Source of the DNA: UBA7672 sp963718145
Lineage (GTDB): Bacteria > Pseudomonadota > Alphaproteobacteria > Caulobacterales > Hyphomonadaceae
Length of the DNA: 64,000 nt
Reading direction: 5' to 3'
Assembly: GCA_963718145.1 (NCBI GenBank)
Contig: CAVQYJ010000020.1
Span: 744,001 to 808,000, forward strand
Shown: in pieces, positions 9,025-17,864 of the stretch
How positions within the stretch are numbered: position 1 is the first letter of the stretch
Layout: every line of letters starts with the position of its first letter
Translations under genes and position numbers: made by a program
The notes under the pieces: generated by a model
Database searches by the model: none
Seen by the model: only the letters and a program-made list of their open reading frames with translations
Told to the model about the DNA's origin: nothing

Positions 9025-9526
9025 GCGCGGGTTTGTTGTCTCGCAAACTCTCAATACCGCTCGTGTCGACGAGGGCCGGAATCCGGGAACGGTTGGGCGC
9101 GTGGCACAGCGCTATAGGTTCAAGCCGGAACACGCCTGGAATATCGCCCCGGGTCCCGACGTTCGTCGGGAGGAGCGGGGCGAGGTGTGTTGCTGAATTG
9201 AGAGACTTCCAGCGTTGCACCGTGGTACGTCGAGCGTCCGTGAGCGCGGTCCTGCCGAGGGTGGCCGGGCGCGTGACGCGCGCCGAAATAAAAAACGTCG
9301 ATGCCAACAGCACTACTGACCGCGGGCGGGCGTGGGCTCTCGCGCAGCGCTGCGCACGGCGGTGTTTGCAGCGAGGGCTGGCGTGGCGGAGGGGTTCGCA
9401 CCCAGTTTGCGCGCAGGTGTGCATGTCTCAGGACAGCAGTGTAAGGCCGTTCTGGCGTCTTACAGAAAACTTGTCCGAAACAGCATGCGGGTTGGGTGTG
9501 CGTTCTGTCGGTGAACGCCGGAGCGC
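9025..9526. other. convergent intergenic region, no gene seen
   Basis: About 500 bases lie between the plus-strand GT8 gene and the end of the minus-strand GT4 gene. Open frames exist on both strands, but all are rich in Arg, Pro, Ala and Cys and lack ribosome sites. No strong hairpin with a T-run was found. It may be a remnant of a removed gene; nothing specific can be supported. Confidence 0.4.
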
Positions 9527-11194
9527 TCAGCGGTCTTTGATGCGGCGCTTGAGCCATTCGGGGAGCAGGTAGGGCAGGGCGCCCTTGAAGGTGCGCCATG
9601 CGCCTTGCTTCCTCAGCGCATTCCATTGCGTGAAGCGCTGGCCAAGGGGGAGCATGCCGAGATAGCCCTTGATGACGTCGCGGGTGGGATAGTCGCCGCC
9701 GAAGATCTCCTCGTGCAGGCTGTCGGGCGGTCCGAAGTGCAGCTTTTCCGGCGGCGCCAGTTTCAGCATCACATCGGTGTCGATTGGCGGGTTGGCGAGC
9801 GCGCGGGCGTAGAGCGCTTCGAGCAGGCCGTTCCAGCCGGGCGGACGGTGCCACTGGGCGACGCCTTCCTGCGCGGCCTTGCCGATGGCTTCGCGCTTCG
9901 CCGGGTTGGAAATCAGGTCCGAGAGGATGTCGGTGTAGTGGTCGAAGCTACGGGCCGTCCGGCACGCATCGACCAGCGCCACGTGGTTGATGGCGAAGAT
10001 ATTGGCTTCGTCGGGGGCCTTGAAGATGGTGACCATTGGCAGGCCATAGCCAGCCGCTTCCATCAGCGAGGTGGAGGAGACGAAGGGATAGGCGTCGACA
10101 TAGACATCTGCGGCTTCGAAGTAGATGTGCGGATCGGGGCGGCGCGCAATGCCATGGATGCGGCCGCCGGTCTTCTCGTTGGCGGCGGCCCAGTCGTCCA
10201 TCGGCCCGGGGCCGACGACGTAGAGATGGGCTTCCGGATGCTTCAGCAGCGCATCGACATGGAGGTCGGCGTAGGTGACGCCGTTCATGGTGCGGTATTT
10301 CGGGGCGCGGGCGACGGAGGTGAGCACCACCTGGTCAAGGGGAATGCCGAGTTCCTTGCGGGCTTCCTCGCGGCTGCGCTTGCGCGTGATCGGCTCGACC
10401 AGCGTCGGCAGGAGATCGTTGCGGAGCTGTTCGATACCGCGGCGCTTGCCGGAGAGCTCGCGGGCCGCTTCGCGCAGGTTGATGATCTGGTGCGAGATCG
10501 ACGAGCCCAGCCAGAAGATGTGGTCGCCATGGTTGAGGAAGAGGATCGGCGGGAAACGCCTGGGATCGGAGAAGGCGATCACCGGCACGACATCTTCGGA
10601 GTGGACGTGCAGGATGACGAGGTCGTAGCCGCGGGCGATTCTGCGCAGTTCCTTCGCCCAGACGAGATGGCCGCCGGGCGTGTGGTTGATGTGGTAGACC
10701 TTGCCGCCATTGTCCTTCACGGCGCCGACGAGCAGGCTGGGCGCCTCGTCGCGGTGCTGGGTGAGGGCGAGCGAGTGGGTGCGGGAGGAGTCCGTCTGGA
10801 TCCATTGCCGCATCATCTTCGAATGGCCGCCGATGTTCTCGGTCTGTGTGGCGACGTGGAGGATGCGCTTGACGGCGGGGTTGCGCTTGTAGAGCGCGGG
10901 GCCATTGTCGGGAATCCGCTTGCCGATCTCGACCAGCACACGCTCGGCGCGGGGCGACCAGAACAGCCCGGAGTGATTCTGCACGGCGCGGTGGACGGCG
11001 ACGGCGATGTCGACGGCGGCGGCTTCGAGCTTGCCGGCCTTGAGGTCGGTCTCGGCCTTGCCGAGCCAGTGCTCGACCAGCGCGTAGTTGGAAAGGATGC
11101 GCGCCTTTGCCGGATCTTCCGCGATCGCGGGCGTGATCGCCGGCGCGCTGGCCGGAGCGGGGGCCGGTTCGAGCATGTGGAGCTGGTCGGCCAT
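9527..11194 (-). CDS. glycosyltransferase, GT4-like (GT-B fold), long N-terminal region
   Basis: A 555-residue soluble transferase. The N-terminal 100 residues are Ala/Pro-rich and then helical. The GT-B fold begins at about 105 with VKRILHVATQTENIGGHSKMM, the glycine-rich acceptor-site motif. The C-terminal half has VLTSVARAPKYR, HLYVVGPGP, and DVYVDAYPFVSSTSLMEAAG, which matches the donor-binding E-x7-E region of GT4 enzymes (DVFVLPS...E). The ATG at 11194 has AGGGAG just upstream and starts 12 bases after Wzt stops. It is the last gene of the minus-strand export operon, so it probably builds the polysaccharide exported by Wzm/Wzt. Confidence 0.82.
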   Translation of the reverse strand: MADQLHMLEPAPAPASAPAITPAIAEDPAKARILSNYALVEHWLGKAETDLKAGKLEAAAVDIAVAVHRAVQNHSGLFWSPRAERVLVEIGKRIPDNGPALYKRNPAVKRILHVATQTENIGGHSKMMRQWIQTDSSRTHSLALTQHRDEAPSLLVGAVKDNGGKVYHINHTPGGHLVWAKELRRIARGYDLVILHVHSEDVVPVIAFSDPRRFPPILFLNHGDHIFWLGSSISHQIINLREAARELSGKRRGIEQLRNDLLPTLVEPITRKRSREEARKELGIPLDQVVLTSVARAPKYRTMNGVTYADLHVDALLKHPEAHLYVVGPGPMDDWAAANEKTGGRIHGIARRPDPHIYFEAADVYVDAYPFVSSTSLMEAAGYGLPMVTIFKAPDEANIFAINHVALVDACRTARSFDHYTDILSDLISNPAKREAIGKAAQEGVAQWHRPPGWNGLLEALYARALANPPIDTDVMLKLAPPEKLHFGPPDSLHEEIFGGDYPTRDVIKGYLGMLPLGQRFTQWNALRKQGAWRTFKGALPYLLPEWLKRRIKDR

Positions 11195-11205
11195 TGGGGT
11201 CTCCC

Positions 11206-12492
11206 TCAAGCTGACTTGACGCCGGCGAGCGCGATTGCCGGCGTGGTCTCGTTGGCCGCGCCGGGGACGGTCCACTGGCCGGTCTCGTGATAGACCCCGA
11301 AGGCGTTCTGCGCGAACACCGGGTGCTTGACGTGGAAATGCCCACCGATCTGGGCGCACAGCGTGCGGCCAAAGCCGCGCTCGCGCACGGAAATCGTCGC
11401 GGTGTAGAGATCGGCGACGAGGCTGATCGGCGGCGTCGTCAGTTCGATGACGCCATCGCCGTGGACGAAGGGAATCTCGACATTGTCGGCCGTGGTCGAG
11501 AAGGTCGAGCAATGGACCTCGTCCGAACGGTTGATGCCGACGCGGAAATCCGGACGCTCGACGCTTTCGTGGGCGCGATAGGCGATCTGGATCGTCATCG
11601 GCTGGCCGAACTCGAACATGGCGGTTTCCTCGCCGGCCGGGTTGCGCATGCGCACGTCGGTGATCGTGATCTTCGGCTGGTCGGTTTCGGAATTGAACCA
11701 GGTGGCTTCGGAGAGTTTCGAGTCGCTCTCGTAGAGGCGCAGGCCTTCGTCGGTCGGGCCGTCGAAGATCACCTTGCCTTTCTTGAGGTAGATGACGCGC
11801 TCGCACATCGTCTTGATCGAGAACATGTTGTGCGAGACGAACAGGATGGTCGAGCCTTTCTGTTCCAGCGAGCGCGCGAAGTTCATGCACTTGCGCTGGA
11901 AGGCGAAGTCGCCGACGGCGAGGACCTCGTCGAGCAGCAGAATGTCGGGATCGAGGTGGGCCGCGACGGCGAAGGCGAGGCGGACATACATGCCCGAGGA
12001 ATAGCGCTTGACCGGCGTGTCGATGAAGTCGCCGATTTCGGAGAAGTCGACGATCGCGTCGAACTTGCGCGCGACTTCGGCGCGGCCCATGCCGAGGATG
12101 GCGCCATAGAGGTAGGTGTTCTCGCGGCCGGTCAGCTCCTGGTGGAAGCCGGTGCCGACTTCGAGGAGGGCGCCGAGGCGGCCGGTGATCCTGGCTTCGC
12201 CGGTCGTCGGCGTGACGATGCGTGAGAGCAGTTTCAGCAACGTCGACTTGCCGGCGCCGTTGAGGCCGATGATGCCGACATTCTCACCCTTGCGGATGTC
12301 GAAGCTGGCGCCGGAGAGCGCCCAGAAATCCTCCATGCCGCCGGATTTCTTCTTGCCGCCGCGCAGCAGGCTGCTGACCCCGTCGACGACGAGGTCGCGG
12401 ACGCTGTCAGCCTTGTTGGCGCGCTGGTTGCGCCTGTAGCGCTTGCCCAGGTCGCGGACGCTGATGGCGATGTCGTTGCTATGGCTGGTCAT
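11206..12492 (-). CDS. wzt: O-polysaccharide ABC exporter, ATP-binding subunit (Wzt type)
   Basis: A 428-residue ATPase with the usual elements: Walker A GLNGAGKST (76-84), signature YSSGM (164-168), Walker B ILLLDE (184-189) and switch histidine H221. Residues after about 260 are not part of the ATPase; they form a beta-rich domain (ITITDVRMRNPAG..., HETGQWTV at the end) typical of the Wzt C-terminal carbohydrate-binding domain. In known systems that domain recognises a modified chain end before export. Its start overlaps the Wzm stop (ATGA), so the two subunits are coupled. Together they should flip a complete undecaprenyl-linked polysaccharide to the periplasm. Confidence 0.93.
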   Translation of the reverse strand: MTSHSNDIAISVRDLGKRYRRNQRANKADSVRDLVVDGVSSLLRGGKKKSGGMEDFWALSGASFDIRKGENVGIIGLNGAGKSTLLKLLSRIVTPTTGEARITGRLGALLEVGTGFHQELTGRENTYLYGAILGMGRAEVARKFDAIVDFSEIGDFIDTPVKRYSSGMYVRLAFAVAAHLDPDILLLDEVLAVGDFAFQRKCMNFARSLEQKGSTILFVSHNMFSIKTMCERVIYLKKGKVIFDGPTDEGLRLYESDSKLSEATWFNSETDQPKITITDVRMRNPAGEETAMFEFGQPMTIQIAYRAHESVERPDFRVGINRSDEVHCSTFSTTADNVEIPFVHGDGVIELTTPPISLVADLYTATISVRERGFGRTLCAQIGGHFHVKHPVFAQNAFGVYHETGQWTVPGAANETTPAIALAGVKSA

Positions 12493-13349
12493 CAGATCAG
12501 ATCCGCGAAGGAGCGTTCCATGCGCTTGAAGAAGACGAGGCCGCTGCCGAGCAGCACGACGATCACCGTGAAGGAGACGCCGAGGGCGCCCCAGTTCGGC
12601 TCGGCCCGGTCGAAGGCGGCCCAGCGGAAGCCCTCGATCACGCCGACCATCGGGTTCAGCGAGTAGAGCACCTGGTATTGTTCCGGCACCTGGCTGAGCG
12701 GGTAGGCGATCGGGCAAGCGTACATCCACAGCGTGATCATCAGGGGCAGGGTGTGCTTGATGTCGCGGAAGCGGACGTTGATCGGGCCGAGCCAGAGAGA
12801 CACAGAGAGAGCAAGGAGCGTGGCGACCAGGATGAGCGGGAAGACCAGCAGCATCTTCACCGACGGGACGACGCCGTAGATCAGCATCATGACGAGCAGC
12901 ACCGCGAAGGCGATGCAGAAGTCGAGCAGCGGGGCGGTGACTTTCGCCAGCGGCATGATGAGGCGAGGGAAGTAAACCTTGCGGACAAGTTCGGCGTCAT
13001 CGACCAGGCCGCCGGAGGCGCGGCGGGTGGCCTCGGCGAAATAGGTCCAGGGCAGCATGCCGGCGAAGGCGAACAGCGGGTAAGGTACGCCGTCCGACGG
13101 CATTTTGAGGAAGTAACCGAAGATGATGCTGAAGATGAGAACCGAGAACAGCGGTTGGATGATCGCCCACGAGGCGCCGAGCGCCGCCTGCTTATACAGC
13201 ACGCGGATGTCGCGCATGATCAGCGTGACGAGCAGCTCGCGATAGCGCCACACCGAGCCGAGATCGAGGTCGAAGAGACCTGCGCTCGGCTTGATCAGCG
13301 TCACCGTGGGCGGCGCTTTGGCTTCGGCTGTGGCGGCGATGGCGGTCAT
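12492..13349 (-). CDS. wzm: O-polysaccharide ABC exporter, permease subunit (Wzm type)
   Basis: A 285-residue ABC-2 permease. After a short cytoplasmic N-terminus come RYRELLVTLIMRDIRVLYKQ, the conserved start of this family, then six hydrophobic segments. FAFAGMLPWTYFAEATRRAS and GPINVRFRDIKHTLPLM are both typical of the Wzm/TagG group. It stops inside the Wzt start codon, and starts 3 bases past the DegT gene stop. Pairing with a Wzt that has a C-terminal sugar domain points to an ABC-dependent O-antigen rather than a Wzx/Wzy one. Confidence 0.93.
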   Translation of the reverse strand: MTAIAATAEAKAPPTVTLIKPSAGLFDLDLGSVWRYRELLVTLIMRDIRVLYKQAALGASWAIIQPLFSVLIFSIIFGYFLKMPSDGVPYPLFAFAGMLPWTYFAEATRRASGGLVDDAELVRKVYFPRLIMPLAKVTAPLLDFCIAFAVLLVMMLIYGVVPSVKMLLVFPLILVATLLALSVSLWLGPINVRFRDIKHTLPLMITLWMYACPIAYPLSQVPEQYQVLYSLNPMVGVIEGFRWAAFDRAEPNWGALGVSFTVIVVLLGSGLVFFKRMERSFADLI

Positions 13350-13352
13350 TGC

Positions 13353-14504
13353 TTATTGCTCGTTGCTTTGGGGCTCGGTCGCCTTCTTGAGCGTCGAGAC
13401 CACGAGTTCGAGGTCGGCCATCGTCATCTGCGGATAGAGCGGCAGGACGATGGTGCGGTCCTGGCAGCCCTCGGAGTGCGGCAGCGGCGCGTGGCGGCTG
13501 TTCAGGTAACCGTCCTCGCGATGCGAGCACATGATGCCGCGGCGCGTGGCGATGCCGGCGTCGAGCATCACCTGCATGACGGCGCGCTGGTCGGCATAGT
13601 CAGGCAGGCGGATGGCGAAGGATTGCCAGTTGGATCTGGCGTAGGTGGGCTCCTGCGGAAGACCTATCCACTGGGCCGAGGCGAGCAGGGACTTGTAGAT
13701 GTCGGCGATCTCGCGGCGGCGGGCGACGATGCCGGGCAGGCGGCGCAGCTGTTCGCGGCCGACGGCGGCCTGGATGTCCGTCATGCGGTAGTTATAGCCG
13801 AGCACCGGGTGCGTCTCGAAGATCACCTGGTTGGAGCCGTGGCGGACGGTGTCGGGAACGCTCATGCCGTGCTGGCGCAGCAGCTTGAACTTCGCGTTCC
13901 AGTCGGCATGCGGCGTCGTCAGCATGCCGCCATCGCCCGTCGACATGATCTTGCGCGGATGGAAGGAGAACACGGCGACGTCGCCGCGGACGCGGCCGAC
14001 CTTCTCCCATTCGCCGTTCCACAGGTATTCGGCGCCAACGGCGCAGGCTGCGTCTTCGATGACGGGCAGCTTGTGCTTCTTGGCGACTGCGACGATGCCG
14101 GCGAGGTCGGCAGGCATGCCCATCTGGTGGACGAGCAGGATGGCCTTGGTCTTCGGCGTGATCGCGGCTTCGATCAGCGCCGGATCCATGTTGTGCGTGA
14201 CCGGATCGACGTCGATGAACACCGGCTCGGCGCCGCAATAGCGCACCGAATTGGCGGTCGCGATGTAGGAGTGCGAGACGGTAATCACCTCGTCGCCCTG
14301 GCCGACGTCTGCCGCCAGCAGGGCAAGGTGAAGGCCGGTGGTGCAGTTGGAGACGGCGGTTGCGAATTCCGCGCCGACGAACTCCGCGAATTCCTTTTCG
14401 AAGGCCGCGACTTCCGGACCTTGCGTGATCCAGCCGGAGAGGATGACGCGCGAGGCCGCATCGGCTTCGCGCTGGTCCATGACAGGTTTGATGATCGGGA
14501 TCAT
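13353..14504 (-). CDS. DegT/DnrJ/EryC1 family aminotransferase (sugar transaminase)
   Basis: A 383-residue PLP enzyme of the nucleotide-sugar aminotransferase group. The PLP-binding lysine is K185 in VFSFHPRKIMSTGDGGM; the cofactor aspartate lies in PVIEDAACAVGAEY, and the N-terminus has SGWITQGPEVAAFEKEFAEF. The ATG at 14504 is chosen because the family opens with a M-I-P-x-x-K-P pattern. One base separates it from the upstream epimerase gene. It probably converts a keto nucleotide sugar to an amino sugar (inference; C4 or C3 cannot be told). It is distinct from the second DegT enzyme at 15598-16716. Confidence 0.88.
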   Translation of the reverse strand: MIPIIKPVMDQREADAASRVILSGWITQGPEVAAFEKEFAEFVGAEFATAVSNCTTGLHLALLAADVGQGDEVITVSHSYIATANSVRYCGAEPVFIDVDPVTHNMDPALIEAAITPKTKAILLVHQMGMPADLAGIVAVAKKHKLPVIEDAACAVGAEYLWNGEWEKVGRVRGDVAVFSFHPRKIMSTGDGGMLTTPHADWNAKFKLLRQHGMSVPDTVRHGSNQVIFETHPVLGYNYRMTDIQAAVGREQLRRLPGIVARRREIADIYKSLLASAQWIGLPQEPTYARSNWQSFAIRLPDYADQRAVMQVMLDAGIATRRGIMCSHREDGYLNSRHAPLPHSEGCQDRTIVLPLYPQMTMADLELVVSTLKKATEPQSNEQ

Positions 14505-14505
14505 G

Positions 14506-15483
14506 TTAGTTGAACCGGTCCTTGTTGGCTTCCCACCATTTGACGAAGCGGCGCACACCTTCTTCGAGGCTGACTTCAGCCTTGAAGCCGAGGAGACGTT
14601 CCGCTTTCTCGGTGGAGGAGAGACGGCGCGAGACGGCGTTCACCTTCCGCTCGGGGCCGTATTCCGGAACCATGTCTGCCGGGGCGCCCATGACTTTCAT
14701 GGTCGTGTAGGCGAGCTCGTTCAGCGAGGTCTCGACGCCTGAGGCGATGTGGAAGACCTCGTCGGACACGTCCGACTTCAGGCCGAGCACGTTGGCGCGG
14801 GCGAGGTCCTCGATGTAGATGAAGTCCATCGATGTCTTGCCGTCGCCGAGCACGAGCGGCGAGATGCCCTGGCTGATGCGCTGGACCCAGCGGACGAGCA
14901 CTTCGGTGTACTTGCCTTCGACGTCCATGCGCGGGCCGTAGACGTTGAAGTAGCGCATCGCGACGTAGTTGAGGCCGTACATGTCGTTGTAGGACCGCAG
15001 CAGGCCTTCGAGCATGATCTTGGACGCGCCATACCAGGTGCGGTTGTTGTAGGGGTGATGGTCTTCCGTGGTCGGGAACGCATCAGCGAGGCCGAGGATC
15101 GAGGCCGAGGAAGCCGCGAGCACCTTCTTCACGCCGGCCTTGTGGGCGGCGTCGATGACGTTGAACGTGCCGTCATTCATCACTTCCATCGCCTCGCGCG
15201 GATCGGCGGCGCAGGCGGTGATGCGGATGGCGGCCATGTGGATGACCGCGTCCATGCCTTCGGTGACCTTGTAGACCAGGTCCTTGTCGCGGATGTCGCC
15301 CTGGACGAGCTTCACGCGCTCGTCCTTGAGCGCGTTCTCGAGGTTGCGGGTCGAGCCGCGGCTCATATTGTCGAGGATGACGATCTGCGCCGGCTTCTCG
15401 TGTGCGAGGAGCTGGTCGATCGTGGTAGAGCCGATGAGGCCTGCGCCTCCGGTCACCAGGATTTTTGAGCCTTCGATTTTCAT
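14506..15483 (-). CDS. NAD-dependent nucleotide-sugar epimerase/dehydratase
   Basis: A 325-residue extended SDR. The Rossmann motif GGAGLIGS is close to the N-terminus, the catalytic YGASK (Y-x3-K) is near residue 163, and MRYFNVYGPRMDVEGKYTE and LGDGKTSMDFIYIEDLARAN are typical of UDP-sugar 4-epimerases and related 4,6-dehydratases. The ATG at 15483 is preferred to a GTG three codons earlier. It is followed at one base by the DegT aminotransferase, suggesting consecutive steps on one nucleotide sugar. The exact substrate is unknown. Confidence 0.87.
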   Translation of the reverse strand: MKIEGSKILVTGGAGLIGSTTIDQLLAHEKPAQIVILDNMSRGSTRNLENALKDERVKLVQGDIRDKDLVYKVTEGMDAVIHMAAIRITACAADPREAMEVMNDGTFNVIDAAHKAGVKKVLAASSASILGLADAFPTTEDHHPYNNRTWYGASKIMLEGLLRSYNDMYGLNYVAMRYFNVYGPRMDVEGKYTEVLVRWVQRISQGISPLVLGDGKTSMDFIYIEDLARANVLGLKSDVSDEVFHIASGVETSLNELAYTTMKVMGAPADMVPEYGPERKVNAVSRRLSSTEKAERLLGFKAEVSLEEGVRRFVKWWEANKDRFN

Positions 15484-15580
15484 TCCCGTCACCCTTGCCG
15501 TAGGCGTGTTGTCTCGTGAGCGCGGTTAACGCGCCCGGTCGGTGTGGCCCGCTGCAAGCAGCGGGCCTTGTTTCAGTTCA

Positions 15581-15610
15581 GGCCGGCTCAGGCCGGCTCA
15601 GGCCGGCTGC
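15581..15610. repeat. short tandem repeat, GGCCGGCTCA units
   Basis: Two exact copies and one partial copy of GGCCGGCTCA lie end to end over the stop codon and last codons of the second DegT gene. The stop codon is part of the repeat, so copy-number change would alter the C-terminus by a few residues. Probably a minor slippage tract. Confidence 0.6.
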
Positions 15611-16716
15611 AGCGCTTGCGCCTGCAGGGCTGCGACTGCCGAGACCACTTCTTCCTGCTGGACAGCAGTCAGTTCCGGGAACATCGGCAGCGACAGCACT
15701 TCGGCCGCTGCCTTTTCCGAGTTCGGGAACTGGCCCTGCTTGTAGCCGAGGAAGTCGAAGGCCTTCAGGGTGTGCAGCGGGAAGGGATAGTGGATCCCCG
15801 TCTGGATGCCCTTCTTGTTCAGCTCTTCCATCCAGCGCGCGCGCTCCTGCGTGCGGATGGCGTAGATGTGATAGACGTGGCGGCGGTTCGCGAGCGCGGT
15901 CGGCGTGACGACGCCGGTGCCTTCGAACATCGACTTGTAGCGGGCGGCGGCCTCGCGGCGCATCTCGGTCCACTTCTCGATGTATTTCAGCTTCACGCGG
16001 AGGACGGCGCCCTGGATGCCTTCCAGCCGCATGTTGAAGCCGATGATCTCGTGGAAATATTTCTTTTCCGCACCCCAGTCGCGCAGCATGCGCAGCTTGC
16101 GGTTGATTTCCGCGTGGCCGGTGACGGTCATGCCGCCTTCGCCCGCCGCGCCCATGTTCTTGCCGGGGTAGAAGGAGAAGCCGGTCGCGTCGCCGAACGA
16201 GCCGGCGCGCTGGCCGTTGTATTCGGCGCCGTGAGCCTGGGCGGCGTCTTCCAGCACGAACAGGCCGTGCTTCCTCGCGATCGCCATGATCGGCTCCATG
16301 TCGGCCATCTGGCCGAACAGGTGCACGGGCACGATGGCCTTGGTGCGCGGCGTGATCGCAGCTTCGATCGCGGCCGGGTCCATCGTGAAGGTCACCGGAT
16401 CGATGTCCACGAACACCGGCGTCGCGCCGGTGTAGTGGATCGCCGAGGCCGAGGCGATGAAGGTGAAGGGGACCGTGATGACTTCGTCGCCTGCGCCGAT
16501 GCCGGCCGCCAGGAGGGCGAGATGAAGCGCGGACGTGCCGTTGTTGACGCCCACCGCAAAGGTGTTGCCGGCGTAGACCGCGAAGTCTTTTTCGAGCTGG
16601 GCTACTTCGGGCCCGAGCGTGAAGGCGCACGATTCCATCGTGCCGATCAGCGCGGCGTCAACTTCCGCCTTGATCGAATGGTACTGCGCTTTGAGGTCGA
16701 CGAAAGGGACGCCCAT
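15598..16716 (-). CDS. DegT family aminotransferase, WbpE-like
   Basis: A 372-residue PLP aminotransferase. K186 in FSFYPGKNMGAAGEGGM is the cofactor lysine, and the start MGVPFVDLKAQYHSIKAEVD is typical of the WbpE/WlbC group. WbpE adds an amino group at C3 of a UDP-3-keto-N-acetylglucosaminuronate. The two genes just upstream in the same operon are a WbpB-like oxidoreductase and a WbpD-like acetyltransferase, which supports this role. A gap of about 105 bases separates it from the downstream epimerase gene. The tail is Ala/Gln-rich and runs into the small tandem repeat. Confidence 0.87.
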   Translation of the reverse strand: MGVPFVDLKAQYHSIKAEVDAALIGTMESCAFTLGPEVAQLEKDFAVYAGNTFAVGVNNGTSALHLALLAAGIGAGDEVITVPFTFIASASAIHYTGATPVFVDIDPVTFTMDPAAIEAAITPRTKAIVPVHLFGQMADMEPIMAIARKHGLFVLEDAAQAHGAEYNGQRAGSFGDATGFSFYPGKNMGAAGEGGMTVTGHAEINRKLRMLRDWGAEKKYFHEIIGFNMRLEGIQGAVLRVKLKYIEKWTEMRREAAARYKSMFEGTGVVTPTALANRRHVYHIYAIRTQERARWMEELNKKGIQTGIHYPFPLHTLKAFDFLGYKQGQFPNSEKAAAEVLSLPMFPELTAVQQEEVVSAVAALQAQALQPA

Positions 16717-16727
16717 GGTGGTTCTGC

Positions 16728-17864
16728 TCACTTGCTCGATTTTTTGGGAAGGTGGATGGTCTCGCCGCGGCCGCGCATGGAGGCGGTCGCCGCTTCGATC
16801 AGTTCGACCATGCGGAAGCCGAACTCGCCGTTGGAGACGGGTTGCTTGCCGGTCTTGATGCACTCGACGAAGTGCTTGCCCTCGACGAGCAGCGCCTCGG
16901 CGCCGTCGACTTTCGGGGCCCACATGTCGCCGGCGCGATAGCCGACGCGCATTTCGTGGATCTTCGCCGGATCGTCGGTGAACGAGACGCCCTTGTCGTA
17001 GATCTTCAGCTTCTCGGACGGCTGGAGTTCGTCGAACGTGATCATCTTGTTGGTCCCGCCGATCAGGATGGTGCGGACCTTGACGGGAGCGAGCCACGAC
17101 ACGTTGACGTGGGCGATGAAGCCGGTCTCGTAGAACAGCGTGATGAAGGCCAGGTTCTCCGGCGTGCCCGGATAGTGGTTGATGCCCGAGGCCGAGACGG
17201 CGATCGGGTGCTGGTCAAACACATAGTCAAGGATCGAGAAGTCGTGGACGGCGAGGTCCGCGATCACGTTCACGTCGCGCTGGAACAGGCCGAGATTGAT
17301 GCGGGTCGAGTCGTAATACAGCACCTTGCCGACTTCGCCCGACTGCACCATCTCGCGCATTTTCCGGACAGGGCCGGTGTAGATGAAGGTGTGGTCGACA
17401 TGGAGGGTGAGGCCGCGCCTGCCGGCTTCCTCGATGAGGGCGCGCGCCTGCATGGACGTTTCCGTCATCGGCTTTTCGAGCCAGACATGCTTGCCGGCCT
17501 TGAGGGCCGCCATGGCGAGCGAGAAGTGCGTGGAGACCGGCGTTGCGATGGCGACGGCGTCGATTTCCGGATCGCGGATCATCGCCTGGACGTCGGTGGT
17601 AACTTTCGAGGCGGGATAACGCTTGGCGACGATCTCGAGGGCTTTCGGGTTGAGGTCGGCGACCGTGTGCACGCGCGCTTCCGTCAGTTCCGAGAAGTTG
17701 CGGACGAGGTTGGGGCCCCAATAGCCGTATCCGATGACGCCGATGTTCAGGACATCGCGTTTTGTTACGACCTTCGGACCGACCTGGATCTCGACGGCGG
17801 GACCGGTCTCGGCAATGACCTTCTTGCGGGGCTTGGCCGCTTTCTTTTCGTTATTCGCGGACAT
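16728..17864 (-). CDS. Gfo/Idh/MocA oxidoreductase, WbpB-like
   Basis: A 378-residue NAD-dependent oxidoreductase. After a Lys/Ala-rich 35-residue leader comes the Rossmann motif VIGYGYWGPN (about 44-52); the conserved EKP is at 130-132 (HVWLEKPM). GLFQRDVNVIADLAVHDFSI carries the substrate-site histidine of the family. In the WbpB/WlbA reaction the C3 hydroxyl of UDP-GlcNAcA is oxidised for the following aminotransferase. Its start overlaps the stop of the WbpD-like gene (ATGA) and it ends 11 bases before the WbpE-like gene, matching the pathway. Confidence 0.88.
   Translation of the reverse strand: MSANNEKKAAKPRKKVIAETGPAVEIQVGPKVVTKRDVLNIGVIGYGYWGPNLVRNFSELTEARVHTVADLNPKALEIVAKRYPASKVTTDVQAMIRDPEIDAVAIATPVSTHFSLAMAALKAGKHVWLEKPMTETSMQARALIEEAGRRGLTLHVDHTFIYTGPVRKMREMVQSGEVGKVLYYDSTRINLGLFQRDVNVIADLAVHDFSILDYVFDQHPIAVSASGINHYPGTPENLAFITLFYETGFIAHVNVSWLAPVKVRTILIGGTNKMITFDELQPSEKLKIYDKGVSFTDDPAKIHEMRVGYRAGDMWAPKVDGAEALLVEGKHFVECIKTGKQPVSNGEFGFRMVELIEAATASMRGRGETIHLPKKSSK

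Noticed and set aside
9022..9572. Open extension of the second GT8 frame past 9024
   Set aside because: The extra 180 codons have irregular composition, run into the convergent gene, and the corrected tail aligns with the paralogue.
12678..14513. 611-codon plus-strand frame opposite wzm and the DegT gene
   Set aside because: Shadow frame; the opposite strand holds two clear family members.
15581..15610. Tandem GGCCGGCTCA as a possible CRISPR or phase-variable tract
   Set aside because: Too short and too few copies; no spacers; it only touches the last codons of one gene.
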